Shown: one piece after another, positions 62,649 through 64,000 of the stretch
Numbering within the stretch: position 1 is the first letter of the stretch
Layout: the number at the start of each line of letters is the position of its first letter
NCBI GenBank assembly: GCA_035295745.1
Contig: DATGIL010000009.1
Coordinates: 95,110 to 159,109 of the forward strand
Length of the DNA stretch: 64,000 nucleotides
Direction: 5' to 3'
From: JAIQFL01 sp035295745
Lineage (GTDB): Bacteria > Acidobacteriota > Terriglobia > Bryobacterales > Bryobacteraceae
The notes under the pieces: model-generated
Databases searched by the model: none
Told to the model about the DNA's origin: nothing
The model's input: the letters and a program-made list of their open reading frames with translations, nothing else
Translations under genes and position numbers: made by a program

Positions 62649-64000
62649 TCAGCGCTGCGCATCGGCCTCATCCAGCACCAGAATCTGGCCGGTGCGAACG
62701 CTGTCGATCGCCTGCTTCTTCCCGCTGGGCCACGCGATCTCGATGCGAGCAAGGGTTGCGTCGCCCAGCCCGAAATACAAACGCGCGTCGCTGGTGCTGA
62801 GGTAACTTCCGTAGGGATTGATTTCCCGCAATTGCGTCCGGCCGCCGGTGGTCACCCGCACCTTCGCGCCGACTCCGAATCGATTGCTCTCGCGGCCGCG
62901 GGCGCGGAGCGCGATCCAATGATTGCGATTGCCCCCGTCATTGCGCAGCAGCAGCGGGCGCCCGCCGGAGTCGCTCACCACCACATCCAGATCGCCATCG
63001 TTGTCGAAATCCGCGACTGCCAGACCGCGGCCCACGTGCTGGATGTGAAACGCCGGACCGCTCTCCGCCGAGACGTCGCGAAAGTGGCCGCCGCCAAGGT
63101 TCCGGTAAAGCAGGTCCGCCTGAGGGTAAGAAAGCTGCGGGTCGTAGAGTGCCACATTATCGGTGACGTGTCCGTTGGTGACATAGATGTCCGGATAGCC
63201 GTCGTTGTCGAAGTCGAAGACCTTGGCGCCGAAGCCGAGTGTCTTCACGCTGGATGGCAATCCGGCTTTGATCGTGCCGTCTTCAAATAGCAGCTTTCCG
63301 AGGTTGCGGTAGAGCGGGTTGTATTGGCCCGAAAAGGCCGTAAAGAAGATGTCCGGTAAGCCATCGCCATCGAGATCCACGATTTCCGTACCCATGCCGG
63401 CCAGAGTCTTGCCGTTCATGTCGAAACCTACGCCGGCGCCGTAGGTAATGTCATCGAAGGTGCCGTCGCCTTTATTGCGGTAGAGAAAGTTGCGGACACC
63501 ATCGTTGGCCACGAAGATATCGGGCCATCCATCGCCATCGATGTCGCCGATGGCCACCCCCAAACTCTTCCCCGCCGGATTCGCCACGCCGGCTTTGCGG
63601 GAGACCTCCGTGAACGTGCCATCCCGATTGTTGTGGTACAGCAATGCCGGCGTCCCGTCGAACAACTGCGGTTCGCAATACATGCGGTAGCCCGGCTTTT
63701 CATATCCGCAGAAGAGCGGCTTGCGCATGTCGTAATCCAGGTAGCGTCCCACAAACAGATCCAGGTAGCCGTCGCGATCATAGTCCAGCCAGGCGGCGCT
63801 GCTGCTCCACCCACTGGCACCTACTCCAGCCCTGGCCGTCGCGTCGCTGAAGGTCCCGTCGCCATTGTTGCGAAAGAGTTGATTACCGCCGTAGCCCGTG
63901 ACGTAGATATCCAGGTAGCCGTCGTTGTCATAGTCGCCCACGGTCACGCCGGTAGCGAACATCCCGTTGCCTGCGACACCTGCTTTAGCAGTTACATCCT
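62649..64000 (-). CDS. CRTAC1/UnbV-family beta-propeller protein, 5' end outside the window
   Basis: The reading frame continues past base 64000, so only the C-terminal ~450 residues are seen. There are repeated FG-GAP/VCBS calcium-binding blades (TVGDYDNDGYLDIYVTGYGG, AAWLDYDRDGYLDLFVGRYL, AIGDIDGDGWPDIFVANDGV, EIVDLDGDGLPDIFFTAFSG, DFDNDGYPDIYVTNGHVTDN). A C-terminal ASPIC/UnbV domain follows (NHWIALRARGRESNRFGVGAKV ... WPSGKKQAIDSVRTGQILVLDE). Such proteins are exported and often encoded with TPR proteins, as with the dead TPR gene 22 bases downstream. Function is unknown, possibly glycan or surface binding. Confidence 0.92.
   Translation of the reverse strand, partial: DVTAKAGVAGNGMFATGVTVGDYDNDGYLDIYVTGYGGNQLFRNNGDGTFSDATARAGVGASGWSSSAAWLDYDRDGYLDLFVGRYLDYDMRKPLFCGYEKPGYRMYCEPQLFDGTPALLYHNNRDGTFTEVSRKAGVANPAGKSLGVAIGDIDGDGWPDIFVANDGVRNFLYRNKGDGTFDDITYGAGVGFDMNGKTLAGMGTEIVDLDGDGLPDIFFTAFSGQYNPLYRNLGKLLFEDGTIKAGLPSSVKTLGFGAKVFDFDNDGYPDIYVTNGHVTDNVALYDPQLSYPQADLLYRNLGGGHFRDVSAESGPAFHIQHVGRGLAVADFDNDGDLDVVVSDSGGRPLLLRNDGGNRNHWIALRARGRESNRFGVGAKVRVTTGGRTQLREINPYGSYLSTSDARLYFGLGDATLARIEIAWPSGKKQAIDSVRTGQILVLDEADAQR

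Overview
The window is 64 kb of GC-rich bacterial chromosome. Gene style suggests an Acidobacteriota genome of the Bryobacterales/Solibacter kind: many sigma factors, Tat-exported enzymes, CRTAC1/UnbV beta-propeller proteins, large secreted glycosidases and S9 peptidases, and dispersed short repeat families. This placement is inferred from gene content; the window holds no rRNA or other marker that fixes it. Coding is dense on both strands. No prophage, intact insertion sequence or CRISPR array was seen.

Layout. 1-4.4 kb: TPM-domain/nucleotidyltransferase/LemA genes, then a sugar-acid pair (2-oxoglutarate-semialdehyde dehydrogenase and FAH-family dehydratase) with a 2Fe-2S ferredoxin. 4.6-9.4 kb: a pseudokinase with coiled coil, an ECF sigma/anti-sigma/exported-protein operon, two parS-like palindromes, a tandem repeat array and a dead GNAT gene. 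9.4-16.6 kb: MacAB-like ATPase and adaptor, accA, a mandelate-racemase-type dehydratase, RraA and small genes. 16.7-19.7 kb: a DUF6745-like gene in a decayed island with toxin-antitoxin and transposase remnants. 19.7-26.3 kb: three tandem paralogous polytopic membrane proteins, split by a second repeat array. 26.2-27.8 kb: a racemase-like gene lacking its catalytic cysteines, a candidate small RNA and five tRNA genes. 28-32 kb: CobW-type GTPase, GH116-like glycosidase, acetyltransferase.

32.7-43.8 kb is one compact operon. It starts with the NADH sensor Rex, followed by transcarboxylase 5S and 12S subunits, a small accessory subunit, the biotin carrier, methylmalonyl-CoA epimerase, both mutase subunits, the MeaB chaperone and a CoA transferase. 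Together these make a Wood-Werkman-type propionate/succinate interconversion module, probably under redox control.

44-52.5 kb: S9 peptidase, third repeat array, two sigma factors, a Tat-exported glycosidase-like protein next to a GguC/AraD1-type enzyme, and a DinB protein. 53-59.8 kb: a four-gene cluster of LodB-like flavoprotein, tyrosinase, LodA-like quinoprotein and a small beta-rich protein. This is the most unusual system here. 59.8-62.6 kb is eroded, with multicopper-oxidase, zinc-ribbon and TPR pseudogene remains. The window ends inside a CRTAC1/UnbV propeller gene.

Two repeat families cross the window. One is a palindromic MITE-like element of 123-159 bp (four copies). The other is a 95-101 bp tandem unit built from two conserved boxes (three arrays).
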